The notes under the pieces are model-generated. The model saw only the letters and a program-made list of their open reading frames with translations, was not told the DNA's origin and did no database searches. The position numbers and the translations under genes are program-made. 64,000 bases of DNA from JAIVJM01 sp963816985. GTDB lineage: Bacteria; Acidobacteriota; Blastocatellia; Pyrinomonadales; Pyrinomonadaceae. Numbering within the stretch: the first letter of the stretch is position 1; every line of letters begins with the position of its first letter. Positions 26,153 to 34,231 of this stretch are shown piece by piece. Location: positions 2,852,001 through 2,916,000 of the forward strand of contig CAWFMF010000004.1 of the NCBI GenBank assembly GCA_963816985.1. The letters are read 5' to 3'.

Positions 26153-26190
26153 GAAACGCCCGCCGAGCCTTCGAGGCTCGCGGGCGTTTC
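26153..26190. terminator. Bidirectional terminator between SYLF gene and TPR regulator
   Basis: GAAACGCCCGCCGAGCCT pairs with AGGCTCGCGGGCGTTTC with a single bulge. The A-rich and T-rich flanks suit termination of both convergent transcripts. Confidence 0.75.
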
Positions 26191-26261
26191 TCTCATCAAA
26201 GCCATTTTGACAGCCCAAGGGCAGCTCCTTCATCAACTTCGTGCCGGGCCGCCGACCCCTT

Positions 26262-28130
26262 CTATTTTGTCTTCCGCGCCAGCAGCCGCGCGATGGTCTC
26301 CGAGAGGGCCGACACGTCCTCCGGCTTGCGCAGGAAGGCGTTGGCCCCCGCGCGCCGCGCCTCGCGCTCGACGTACCCGGCGGCGAGCATGATGATCGGC
26401 GTCTGCTGCCGGTGCGCGAGCGAGCGCGTCCGCCGGATCAGCTCAAGGCCGTCCGTGTCCGGCAGCTCGTTGTCGAAGAGCAGCAAGTCGAAGTGCGCGT
26501 CGCCCTCGATCAACTCCAGAGCCGCCTCACCGCCGGCGCACGTCTCGACCTCCCACCCCTCCATCTCTAGGGTCTCCCGCACCGCCTCGGCAATCACCTG
26601 GTTGTCCTCGACGTGGAGGATCGTGACGGGCTGCGTCTCCGCCCATTCGCCGTGCCGGAACATCAGGCTGCTCTTGCGCGGCTCGACCGGAGTCCGCAGC
26701 GCGCTCAAATTCTGGTGGCGGCTGTGGAGCATCGTCGAGAGGCTCTGCCGCCTTAAGCCGAGGAGCCGCGCGGCCCGCGTGATGACGCCGCCCGCGTCCC
26801 TGAGCGCCTGCTCGATGAGACGCGACTCGTATCGCCGCACCGTCTCGTCGAAGGAAAAGCCCTCCCACGTCGGCGGCGCGCCCAACACGCCGAGCAGAAA
26901 CAGCACCCGCCGCGCGCACATCAGCAGACGGTCTTTACTCCCCGGATGCCTCGACCCCGCCAGAAGCCCCGCCGCGCGCTCATACGTCGCGCCCAACTCC
27001 TGATGCGTCAACTGCTCGCCCAACTCCTCGATGATGGTCAGCGCGGCCTGCCCCGCGCCCTCCACATCCCCCGCCTGCTCCGCCACCTCCACCGCCCGCC
27101 CCAGAGTCGAAGCGGCCCGCGCGTGCCGCCCCAGACGCGCCAGCGCCACCCCCTGCGTCGTCAAAGCCTCCGCCAGCAAAGACTGCTCCCCGCCCTTCTC
27201 CAACGCCTGCACCGCCGCCCGCACCAACTTCTCCGCGTCCGCCAACCGCCCCTCCGCCACAAACACCCGCGCCCGCGTCTCGTCCACCTGCGCCAGATGC
27301 ACGCTATCCCTCATGCTCGTAAACAACGCCTGCGCCCGATCCAGATGATCATGCGCCTCATTGAACTTACCGATCGTGCTGAACAGGAACCCCAGATTGT
27401 TTTCCACACACGCGTGATAACGAGTATGCCCCGCCTGCTCAAAGTGATAACTCGCAGCCGCATATTCAATCAAAGCGCGATCTATAAAATCGTTTCTATG
27501 CTCTGCTCTCCCTAAATTTTCCAGCACCATGCCATATTCATTATGGAATCGTCCTTTGAGAGTTTGGTTACTACTTGCCTCAAACAGTGGAGCAGCCTCC
27601 ATATGAAATTTCAGTGCATCATTAAGGCGGTTTGCCACCTTCTCAACAATAGCGCTTCGCAGAAAAGCCACAGCCTTAAGGTCGCCATCCTCATCAGTCA
27701 GTTTGTAACGTGCCTCTTTAAGAAGAATACGTGCCTCATCGTATGAACCCTCGCGCCAGTAGCAAATAGATAAGTCGGTCTGTGCTTCTCCAACTTTCTT
27801 TAAGTCGCGCAGTTTTTCGAAACCCGCAATACTTTCACTAATTAAATTCTTTGCTAATTCCTGTGAGCCCTCAATTTGCTTAACGCTGCCAATCCAGCCA
27901 GTGAGGACGCCTGCTCGTAGTAACACTTCTGTCGCTGTTGCTTGGTCAAGCCCACCAAGTAATGGACGTTCGCCCACACGCGGCCATAACTCACCCATAG
28001 CTTCACGTGCGCCATCATAATTACCTACTTCTTCATATTCTTTGGCTAATTGGCAGCGAAGCAATGCGCGCTTGCTGTAGTTAAGTGATGAGTCAGCTAT
28101 TTGGTGAAGTAGCTGATTAACTGAAGCCAT
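26262..28130 (-). CDS. TPR regulator with Fis-type HTH and response-regulator receiver domain
   Basis: The 622-residue cytoplasmic protein has TPR-like helical repeats (about 1-400), for example LNYSKRALLRCQLAKEYEEV and VENNLGFLFSTIGKFNEAHD. A Fis-type helix-turn-helix follows (about 440-480, RLIEQALRDAGGVITRAARL then LGLRRQSL), and then a C-terminal receiver domain (about 505-618). The receiver has the acidic pair in ILHVEDNQ, the phospho-acceptor Asp in LLLFDNELPDTDG and the Lys in FLRKPED. The usual switch Thr/Ser is replaced by Ala (IIMLAAGY). Having the receiver at the C-terminus after the DNA-binding helix is unusual. The 5' part of the gene (about 27.35-28.13 kb) is far richer in A+T than the 3' part, so the sensor half looks recently acquired or fast evolving. 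The gene is divergent from the small exported peptide gene at 28309. Confidence 0.85.
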   Translation of the reverse strand: MASVNQLLHQIADSSLNYSKRALLRCQLAKEYEEVGNYDGAREAMGELWPRVGERPLLGGLDQATATEVLLRAGVLTGWIGSVKQIEGSQELAKNLISESIAGFEKLRDLKKVGEAQTDLSICYWREGSYDEARILLKEARYKLTDEDGDLKAVAFLRSAIVEKVANRLNDALKFHMEAAPLFEASSNQTLKGRFHNEYGMVLENLGRAEHRNDFIDRALIEYAAASYHFEQAGHTRYHACVENNLGFLFSTIGKFNEAHDHLDRAQALFTSMRDSVHLAQVDETRARVFVAEGRLADAEKLVRAAVQALEKGGEQSLLAEALTTQGVALARLGRHARAASTLGRAVEVAEQAGDVEGAGQAALTIIEELGEQLTHQELGATYERAAGLLAGSRHPGSKDRLLMCARRVLFLLGVLGAPPTWEGFSFDETVRRYESRLIEQALRDAGGVITRAARLLGLRRQSLSTMLHSRHQNLSALRTPVEPRKSSLMFRHGEWAETQPVTILHVEDNQVIAEAVRETLEMEGWEVETCAGGEAALELIEGDAHFDLLLFDNELPDTDGLELIRRTRSLAHRQQTPIIMLAAGYVEREARRAGANAFLRKPEDVSALSETIARLLARKTK

Positions 28131-28308
28131 GTGAGGTTTACCTTTCTATGCGCTTGATAAAACGCTGCCTTCGCTTGTGCGGGCGGCATTTTTAATGATG
28201 GCGGGATGCTAAGATGCGCTATCGCAACTCGTCACGGGTGGTCTTGACGGTAAGGCTCTCACTTCACCGCCCATCACGACCCACAACTTCACACTTCAGG
28301 AGAACACC

Positions 28309-28551
28309 ATGAAAAACGCAAAAGAGTTCTGTGCTGCGTTGGTACTGACCCTCACACTGTCAGGTTCAATTTTTGCAGGTCAAATTTCAACACCACGCAC
28401 AGACCCGCAGCCGGAAGTCCCGGCTCCATCAACGACTCAAGGCGAGATGGATACTCCGCAAGTCGCTGGCGAAATCTCAACCGGCATTGCAGTAGACCCC
28501 GTGGTTGAGGGGACACTGAGTCTGCTGCAAATCGTGTTGACGCTCGTCTAG
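28309..28551 (+). CDS. Small exported peptide paired with the TPR regulator
   Basis: The 80-residue protein has a clean signal peptide (CAALVLTLTLSGSIFAG, cleavage near residue 23). The mature part is 56-57 residues, Pro/Thr-rich, with no Cys, and ends in a hydrophobic tail (VVEGTLSLLQIVLTLV). CAGGAG lies well placed before the ATG. Its base composition is lower in GC than the neighbourhood, like the 5' half of the divergent TPR regulator 178 bases away. No family was recognised. The arrangement of secreted peptide and TPR regulator recalls peptide-pheromone modules; a signalling role is only an inference, and a structural or envelope role is possible. Confidence 0.75.
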   Translation: MKNAKEFCAALVLTLTLSGSIFAGQISTPRTDPQPEVPAPSTTQGEMDTPQVAGEISTGIAVDPVVEGTLSLLQIVLTLV

Positions 28552-28964
28552 GCGGCGCGTCGCGGTTCGGTCTGTTACGACTGCCATGAAGGGTGAATCA
28601 TGGCGGTCTGGGTATTCGTGTGTCTGACGGACGTTGTTTGGAGGCAGAGCCCGCAGCCGGGAATTGCAAGGAAGCCGACGGTGAGGCCCTACGGGGCGAG
28701 ATTAAACCTCTGTTCGCGTGGCATTGCAATAAGTTTTTGAGGGCTGTCTCGCGGGGATAGTGCTTATCCGTTGAGGTTAAGTCGTGCTGCAATATTTCTG
28801 GCGACGGGAGGGGGCGAAAATATGAGAGAGTGAGCGACGGTCTTCGCAGGTTCTGCTTGACGCTTTCGGCGGCGGGCTCATACAATCGCGCAGCCTTCGG
28901 CGAGGGAGTGTCTCCGGAGGGTTTTCCTTCGGGCGCTCGGAAGGTAAGGAGTCAGAGAAAGATT
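28552..28964. other. Intergenic region upstream of lexA
   Basis: A 413-base gap. Its first half remains relatively AT-rich and shows no gene; a 95-codon minus-strand frame here has no ribosome-binding site and covers the lexA promoter. The second half contains the lexA promoter at 28857-28886 and the leader. No perfect SOS-box palindrome could be identified by eye. Confidence 0.55.
28857..28886 (+). promoter_or_regulatory. Sigma70-like promoter of lexA
   Basis: TTGACG (28857-28862) and TACAAT (28881-28886) are separated by 18 bp. The lexA ATG lies about 78 bases downstream of the -10 element, leaving a leader of about 70 bases. Confidence 0.65.
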
Positions 28965-29588
28965 ATGCAGCCGCGCACGCAACGCCAGAAAGAGATTCTC
29001 GAATACATCACGCGCTTCATCGAGCGCCACGGGTACGAGCCGTCTTACGCGCAGATCGCCCGGCACTTCGGCGTCTCTTCGAAGGCGACGATTGCGAAGC
29101 ACATCGAGGCTTTGGAGAAGCGCGGCCTCGTCTCGCGCCACCGAGAGGACGGCGCGTTCGGCCTCAGCGTGCAGGCCGAGACGGTGGACGTGGACGCGAC
29201 GTGCGAGGTGCCCCTGCTCGGACGCATCGCGGCGGGCTCGCCGATTGACACCGCCGACGACCGCGAGACGATCACCGTCCCGCGCTTCCTGCTCGGACGC
29301 GTCCGGCCCAACCGCGTCTACGCGCTCAGGGTCGCGGGCGACTCGATGATTGACGAGCACATCTGCGACGGCGACATCGCGCTCATCGAGAACCGCACCG
29401 AGGCCAGAGACGGCGAGATCGTCGTCGCGCTCGTCGAGGGCGCGCGCGCCACCCTCAAGCGGCTCTACCGCTTCGGCACCGAAGTCGAGCTGCGGCCCGC
29501 CAACGCGCAGCACGCGCCCATCCGCCTCCACGCCTCGAAGGTCACGGTGCAGGGCATCTTCCGCGGCCTGATGCGGCCCGTCACTTAA
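28965..29588 (+). CDS. lexA: LexA repressor (SOS response)
   Basis: LexA represses DNA-damage genes and cleaves itself when stimulated by RecA filaments. This 207-residue protein has the N-terminal winged helix (RQKEILEYITRFIERHGYEP, SYAQIARHFGVSSKATIAKH, EALEKRGLVSR). The S24-type autoprotease has an Ala-Gly cleavage site at about 90-91 (LLGRIAAGSPID), a catalytic Ser near 127 (VAGDSMIDEHI) and a catalytic Lys near 165 (GARATLKRLY). The frame is open further upstream, but ATG 28965 matches the usual LexA N-terminus and has AGGAG 13 bases before it. A terminator follows at 29619-29657. Confidence 0.95.
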   Translation: MQPRTQRQKEILEYITRFIERHGYEPSYAQIARHFGVSSKATIAKHIEALEKRGLVSRHREDGAFGLSVQAETVDVDATCEVPLLGRIAAGSPIDTADDRETITVPRFLLGRVRPNRVYALRVAGDSMIDEHICDGDIALIENRTEARDGEIVVALVEGARATLKRLYRFGTEVELRPANAQHAPIRLHASKVTVQGIFRGLMRPVT

Positions 29589-29618
29589 GACGCGCGTTTA
29601 AGTAGCGTAAGCGAACAG

Positions 29619-29657
29619 AATCGCCCGCGGCCTGTACGGCTTTGCGGGCGATTTTTT
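29619..29657 (+). terminator. Rho-independent terminator after lexA
   Basis: AATCGCCCGC pairs with GCGGGCGATT and is followed by a T-run (ATTTTTTG), about 30 bases beyond the lexA stop. Confidence 0.85.
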
Positions 29658-29768
29658 GCGTGTTTGGCCGGAATTTCGGCGTTTCGGGCTGGCATAGACC
29701 TTGCCGTCTGAACGTTCGGAAGCGAACAATGCGGAGGCCGCAGACACTCTTTTAAGGAGCAGGACGTT

Positions 29769-30854
29769 ATGGCGGACAACACGAAGAAGGTGGCGATTCT
29801 CATCGAGAACCACGTCGAGGACAGCGAGTTTCAGATTCCTTACAAGGCGCTCAAGGACGCCGGGGCGGAAGTGACCGTGCTCGGCTCGCGCCTCAACGAG
29901 AAGTACACGGGCAAGAACATGAAGGTCTCCGTCGAGGCCGACGCGACGACGACCGACGCGCGCGCCGAGGAGTTCGACGCCGTCGTCATCCCCGGCGGTA
30001 TGGCCCCGGACAAGATGCGCACCAACATGAAGACCGTGCGCTTCGTGCAGGAGGCCGCGCGGCAGGGAAAAATCGTCGCCGCCGTCTGCCACGGGCCGCA
30101 GGTCTTAATCGAAGGCGACCTCCTGCGCGGGAGACGCGCGACCGGCTTCCGCGCCATCCGCAAGGACATGCAGAACGCGGGCGCGAGCTACGAGAACGCG
30201 CCCGTCGTCTCGGACGACAATCTCATCACCTCGCGGCGGCCCTCGGACTTGCCCATCTTCACGACGGCCATCCTGCGCCGGCTCGGACTCTCCATCAAAG
30301 GGCTTGAGCTGCCGGACGAGAACAGCCTTTCGGCGGAGTGGTGGCAGCTCGCCGAAGGGTGGGGCGGGCAGTCGAAGTCGGAGATTGTGGACGGCATCAA
30401 CACCGCCATCCGCGGCGAGCGGTACGCGCTGACCGCCTTCGAGAAGTACGCCGAGAAGGCGACCGACCCGGAAATCAAAACCTTCTTCGAGGAGGTCGTC
30501 GCGGCCAAGGCGCTCCACGTCTCGACGCTCGAAAGCCGTCTCGCGGCGCTCGGCGGCGAGCTGGACTTTCAGGCGGCGGGCAGCGGCGCGTGGGCGACGC
30601 TCAAGAGCTGGATTCAGGGGAGCAGCGACATCAGTCTCCTGCGCCGCGCGATGGGCGACTTGCAGACCGGCGTCGTTGACGCCTTCAACCTGACGAACCA
30701 GTTCACAGACCCCTTGACCGCCGCGCTCTTCGACGAGATAGAAGTCGAGTTGGCGAAGCACGAACAGCGCGCCGCAGACCTCTACCACGCGCACACTGGC
30801 GCGGGCTCCACGGAACCGGCCAGCCCGACGACCGGCGCAGCCGTCTCGGCGTAA
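29769..30854 (+). CDS. DJ-1/PfpI-family domain fused to a ferritin-like domain
   Basis: The 361-residue protein starts with a PfpI/DJ-1-type domain (about 5-180): KVAILIENHVEDSEFQIPYK, FDAVVIPGGMAPDKMR and the nucleophile elbow VAAVCHGPQVLIEGD with the reactive Cys (about C107). The C-terminal part (about 215-345) is a four-helix ferritin-like module resembling DUF892/PA2169-type stress proteins, with conserved Glu and His (GERYALTAFEKYAEKATDPE, VVAAKALHVSTLESRLAALG, LAKHEQRAADLYH). The fusion combines a stress-type protease or deglycase fold with a possible metal-binding helix bundle. AAGGAG precedes the ATG. No operon partner is visible; a family A repeat follows. Confidence 0.85.
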   Translation: MADNTKKVAILIENHVEDSEFQIPYKALKDAGAEVTVLGSRLNEKYTGKNMKVSVEADATTTDARAEEFDAVVIPGGMAPDKMRTNMKTVRFVQEAARQGKIVAAVCHGPQVLIEGDLLRGRRATGFRAIRKDMQNAGASYENAPVVSDDNLITSRRPSDLPIFTTAILRRLGLSIKGLELPDENSLSAEWWQLAEGWGGQSKSEIVDGINTAIRGERYALTAFEKYAEKATDPEIKTFFEEVVAAKALHVSTLESRLAALGGELDFQAAGSGAWATLKSWIQGSSDISLLRRAMGDLQTGVVDAFNLTNQFTDPLTAALFDEIEVELAKHEQRAADLYHAHTGAGSTEPASPTTGAAVSA

Positions 30855-30871
30855 AAAGGGAAGGAAGCGAA

Positions 30872-31110
30872 ATCCCCGAAGGGGATGAAGGTCATAGCCG
30901 CGGGGCAAGCCGGGGGCGCGGCACAAGCCGAAGCGTCACCCCCGGTACGGACAAGAAAATAATTCCGACCCTGAAGGGGTCGCACCGCACGTTGCGTTCT
31001 TGCGACCCCTTCAGGGTCGGATTCTTTTATTCCACTTCCTACCGGGGGCGGCGTCGGGCTCAAAGCCTTCGCTGCGGCCCCCGGCTATTGTCTCGCGCGC
31101 CCTCGGGGCT
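30872..31110. repeat. Intergenic palindromic repeat, family A copy 3
   Basis: Begins TCCCCGAAGGGGATGAAGGT and CATAGCCG, has the perfect inner hairpin CCGACCCTGAAGGGGTCGC / GCGACCCCTTCAGGGTCGG, and ends GCCCCCGGCTATTGTCTCGC plus GCCCTCGGGGC. It fills the gap between the convergent PfpI-ferritin and mscL genes. Confidence 0.85.
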
Positions 31111-31120
31111 CAGACCTTTT

Positions 31121-31567
31121 TTACGCCGCCGCCAGCTCGCTCGTGCATTGCGCGCAGCGCGTGGCCTTGAGCGGGATGGTGGAGAGGCAGTGCGGGCAGT
31201 CCTTCGTCGTCGGGGCGTCGTCGGCGTCCTGCTTGCTCTTGAGGCGGTTGTAGGCCTTGACGACGAGGAAGATGCAGAAGGCGATGATGAGGAAGTTAAT
31301 GAGGTCGTTGAGGAACTGGCCGTAGGCGATGACGGGGATGCCCTTGGCCTTGGCGTCGGCGAGCGAGGCGGGCACGCCCTTCGTGTCGTCGAGCACGTAG
31401 AAGAGGCTGGCGAACTCAATCTTGCCGAGCAGCAGGCCGATGGGCGGCATGATGATGCCCTCGACGAAGGTGGTGATGATCTTGCCGAAGGCCGCGCCGA
31501 TGACGACGGCGACGGCGAGGTCAATGACGTTGCCGCGCGCGATGAACTCTCTGAACTCTTTGAACAT
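31121..31567 (-). CDS. mscL: Large-conductance mechanosensitive channel MscL with C-terminal zinc ribbon
   Basis: MscL releases solutes through the inner membrane on sudden osmotic downshift. The 148-residue protein has the standard N-terminus (FKEFREFIARGNVIDLAVAV, then VIGAAFGKIITTFVEGIIMP), the periplasmic loop and the second helix (FLNDLINFLIIAFCIFLVVK). The usual cytoplasmic helix is followed by an added Cys4 motif, CPHCLSTIPLKATRCAQC, probably a zinc ribbon. The two-helix pore is intact. It converges with the PfpI-ferritin gene, with a family A repeat between. Confidence 0.94.
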   Translation of the reverse strand: MFKEFREFIARGNVIDLAVAVVIGAAFGKIITTFVEGIIMPPIGLLLGKIEFASLFYVLDDTKGVPASLADAKAKGIPVIAYGQFLNDLINFLIIAFCIFLVVKAYNRLKSKQDADDAPTTKDCPHCLSTIPLKATRCAQCTSELAAA

Positions 31568-31884
31568 GTCGGTTGTCTCTCCGGGAGCGTGGCGATTGTT
31601 GAAGCACAGGGCTTGTATTCCAAAATCGCCCTGCCGTCAAGCTGACTGACCGACTCTCTCATCCTGACCGACGCCCGCCCCTCCCTCTCTCACGCCTTCC
31701 AGTCAGACCCGCAAAATTCCCAAGAAAACTGTCAAATCTGCCCGGCCCACGCGGAGGCACGGTCGTTGCTTTGTCTGTCTCCGTCTCCGGTTGCGTCCGA
31801 CACGGACGGGAGGCGGAACGAGCACGAGGGAATTAAAAAGACCGAAGAAGATCGAACGAATTTAAGCCCCAGAGTTCACCGAAG
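31568..31884. other. Divergent intergenic region between mscL and the subtilase gene
   Basis: These 317 bases hold the promoters of two divergent genes. The stretch near 31830-31880 before the subtilase is AT-richer. No supported coding frame, tRNA or strong hairpin was found. Confidence 0.5.
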
Positions 31885-34098
31885 ATGAAAACTTTCAAAT
31901 CCCCCAATCAAAGCCGACGCCGACGGGCCGCCCTCGCCCTCGTCTTCTCCCTGTGCCTCGGCATCATCCTGTGCGACCGCACGCTGTCCGTCAGGACGGC
32001 GCAGGCGGGCACGGCGAAGAAGGACAAGATCGGCTCCGACCTCCGCAAGAAGATTAAAGACGCGGCGCTCGCCGAAAACGATCTCGACGTTATCGTCCAG
32101 CCGAAGAGCATTTGGAACTCGACGCTCGACTCCGACCTCAAGGGCAAAGGCGCGAAGGTCGGCGCGGCGTTCAAGAACTTCGCGGCGCGCTCGGTGAAGA
32201 TGAAGGCGAAGTACGTCGAAGCCATCGGCGCGCGCACGGACGTGGGCTACGTTTCGCTCGACCACGAAGCCAAGCAGCTCGGCCACCTCACTCTGACGAG
32301 CGGCACGGACGCGGCGGCGGCGACCGCCGGCCCCCTCGGCAAGTATGACGGCTCCGGCATCGGCATCGTCATCATGGACTCCGGCATTGATACGAGCCAC
32401 AACTCTTTTGGCGGTCGCGTCGTCTACAGCAAGGACTTCACGGGCGAGGGCCGCACCGACGACCCCTACGGCCACGGGACGCACGTCGCGGCAATCGCGG
32501 CAGGCAACGGCTCGGTCGCGAACGGCGCGTATCAGGGCGTGGCCCCGAACGCCAAGATCATCAACCTCCGCGTGCTCGGCGCTTCAGGCACGGGGACGAC
32601 CTCTTCGATTCTGGGCGGGCTCGACTGGGTGATGACCAACCGCCTCAACCCGCTCTACAACATCAAGGTCGTCAACCTGAGCCTCGGCACGGCGGCCATT
32701 GACTCTTACACGAACGACCCCTTGTGCGTCGCCGTGCGGCAGTTGACGCAGGCGGGCATCGTCGTCGTCGCCGCCGCGGGCAACGAGGGCAAAGACAGCG
32801 CGGGCAACCGCCTCTACGGGATGATTCACTCGCCGGGCAACGACCCGTCGGTCATCACGGTCGGCGCGGTCAACACCTTCGGCACGAACGCGCGCAACGA
32901 CGACCAGATCGCCTCCTTCAGCTCGCGCGGCCCGACCCGCTCCTTCTGGATGGACGACGCGGGCGTGCGCCACTTCGACAACCTTATCAAGCCCGACCTC
33001 TCCGCGCCCGGCAACAAGATCATCGCGGCGGCGTCGCCGAACAACCTGCTCCTGACGAACAACCCCTCGCTCGACGCGGGCGTTTCCAACCAGTCGACCA
33101 AGCGGCAGATGTACATGAGCGGCACCTCGATGGCGACCCCGGTCGTCGCGGGCGCGGCGGCGCTCTTGAAGCAGGCCAACCCCTCGCTCACGCCGAACCT
33201 CATCAAGATGGCTTTGATGTACACGGCGCAGCCGCTCGCGGGCTTCAACAATCTGGAGCAGGGCAGCGGCGCGCTGAACCTCGAAGGCGCGATGCGCCTC
33301 GCGAAGCTCGTCCGCGCGGACTTGACCGCCCTGACGCCGGTCGGCGACTCGCTGCTCTGCGCGACGTGCTCGGCCCCCGCGCCGCAGACGACGCTCGCCG
33401 GTCAGACCTTCTACTGGGGTCAGGGCATCGTCATGAAGCACTCGTTCGCCACGGGCTCGAACCTCATCCTGAAGTATCAGTCGGTCTACGGCCTCGGCGT
33501 CATGCTCTGCGACGGCGTGCTGCTCGCCGACGGCGCGATGATGAACGACAGGACGATGATGAGCGACGGCATCACCATCAGCGAGAGCATCCTGACGAGC
33601 AACGGCTCGACGCTCGACGCGGGCTCGATCTTCATGAGTTCCGGCGTGATGCTCTCGGACGGCGTGCTGCTCTCGGACGGCGTGATGCTTTCCGACGGCG
33701 GGAAGGTGTTGAGCGACGGGGCGATGATCGCCGACGGCGCGATGAGCGCCGACCTCGCGGCGCAGGCCAGGCAGTCTCTGATTAACGGCGACGTGACCTC
33801 CTCGATGGCGGTCAGTCTCGACGGGGCTCCCGGCGCGCTGAAGGCCGTGGCCGCGTCGAAGAACACGATTAACCTGACGTGGACGGACAACGCCTCGAAC
33901 GAGGGCGGCTTCCGCGTCGAGCGTTCGACCAACGGGACGAACTACACGCAGGTCGCGACTGTAGCCGCGGACTCGAAGGGCTACACGAACACGGGGCTCT
34001 CGGCCAACACGAAATACTACTACCGCGTTTACGCTTACAACTCGAAGGGCGTCACGGCCTATTCCGGCGTGGCGAACGCGCAGACGCCTTCGAAGTAA
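31885..34098 (+). CDS. Secreted subtilisin-like serine protease (S8) with LSDG repeats and fibronectin III domain
   Basis: The 737-residue exported protease has a signal segment (ALALVFSLCLGIILC), a propeptide-like region (about 45-145) and an S8 catalytic domain (about 150-475). The triad is visible: Asp in IVIMDSGIDTSHNSF, His in DDPYGHGTHVAAIAAG and Ser in MSGTSMATPVVAGAAALL; the oxyanion Asn lies in AAAGNEGKD. A region from about 530 to 630 carries a degenerate 7-residue repeat of the type V-M-L-S-D-G-V (for example GVMLSDGVLLSDGVMLSDGG). A fibronectin type III domain (about 645-735) ends the protein (NTINLTWTDNASNEGGFRVE). The protein probably acts outside the cell. Confidence 0.92.
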   Translation: MKTFKSPNQSRRRRAALALVFSLCLGIILCDRTLSVRTAQAGTAKKDKIGSDLRKKIKDAALAENDLDVIVQPKSIWNSTLDSDLKGKGAKVGAAFKNFAARSVKMKAKYVEAIGARTDVGYVSLDHEAKQLGHLTLTSGTDAAAATAGPLGKYDGSGIGIVIMDSGIDTSHNSFGGRVVYSKDFTGEGRTDDPYGHGTHVAAIAAGNGSVANGAYQGVAPNAKIINLRVLGASGTGTTSSILGGLDWVMTNRLNPLYNIKVVNLSLGTAAIDSYTNDPLCVAVRQLTQAGIVVVAAAGNEGKDSAGNRLYGMIHSPGNDPSVITVGAVNTFGTNARNDDQIASFSSRGPTRSFWMDDAGVRHFDNLIKPDLSAPGNKIIAAASPNNLLLTNNPSLDAGVSNQSTKRQMYMSGTSMATPVVAGAAALLKQANPSLTPNLIKMALMYTAQPLAGFNNLEQGSGALNLEGAMRLAKLVRADLTALTPVGDSLLCATCSAPAPQTTLAGQTFYWGQGIVMKHSFATGSNLILKYQSVYGLGVMLCDGVLLADGAMMNDRTMMSDGITISESILTSNGSTLDAGSIFMSSGVMLSDGVLLSDGVMLSDGGKVLSDGAMIADGAMSADLAAQARQSLINGDVTSSMAVSLDGAPGALKAVAASKNTINLTWTDNASNEGGFRVERSTNGTNYTQVATVAADSKGYTNTGLSANTKYYYRVYAYNSKGVTAYSGVANAQTPSK

Positions 34099-34143
34099 AA
34101 GGCGGCGGCGAAACACGCGCGAGCCCGAAGGCGAGCGCTTCAC

Positions 34144-34191
34144 AAAGCGGCGCGGGGGACATCAACAGGCTGATGTCCCCCGCGCCGCTTT
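34144..34191. terminator. Bidirectional terminator between subtilase and SH3 genes
   Basis: AAAGCGGCGCGGGGGACATC pairs perfectly with GATGTCCCCCGCGCCGCTTT around a short loop. It lies between two convergent genes and serves both directions. Confidence 0.8.
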
Positions 34192-34231
34192 CGTCTACGA
34201 GGGTGGAGGCGTCCGCCGGCGACGTGAGCCT

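Noticed and set aside
28598..28885. A 95-codon minus-strand frame upstream of lexA
   Set aside because: It covers the lexA promoter, lacks a ribosome-binding site and shows no recognisable protein features.
28800..28964. Search for an SOS box in front of lexA
   Set aside because: No clear palindrome matching a known LexA operator was found by eye, so none is annotated.
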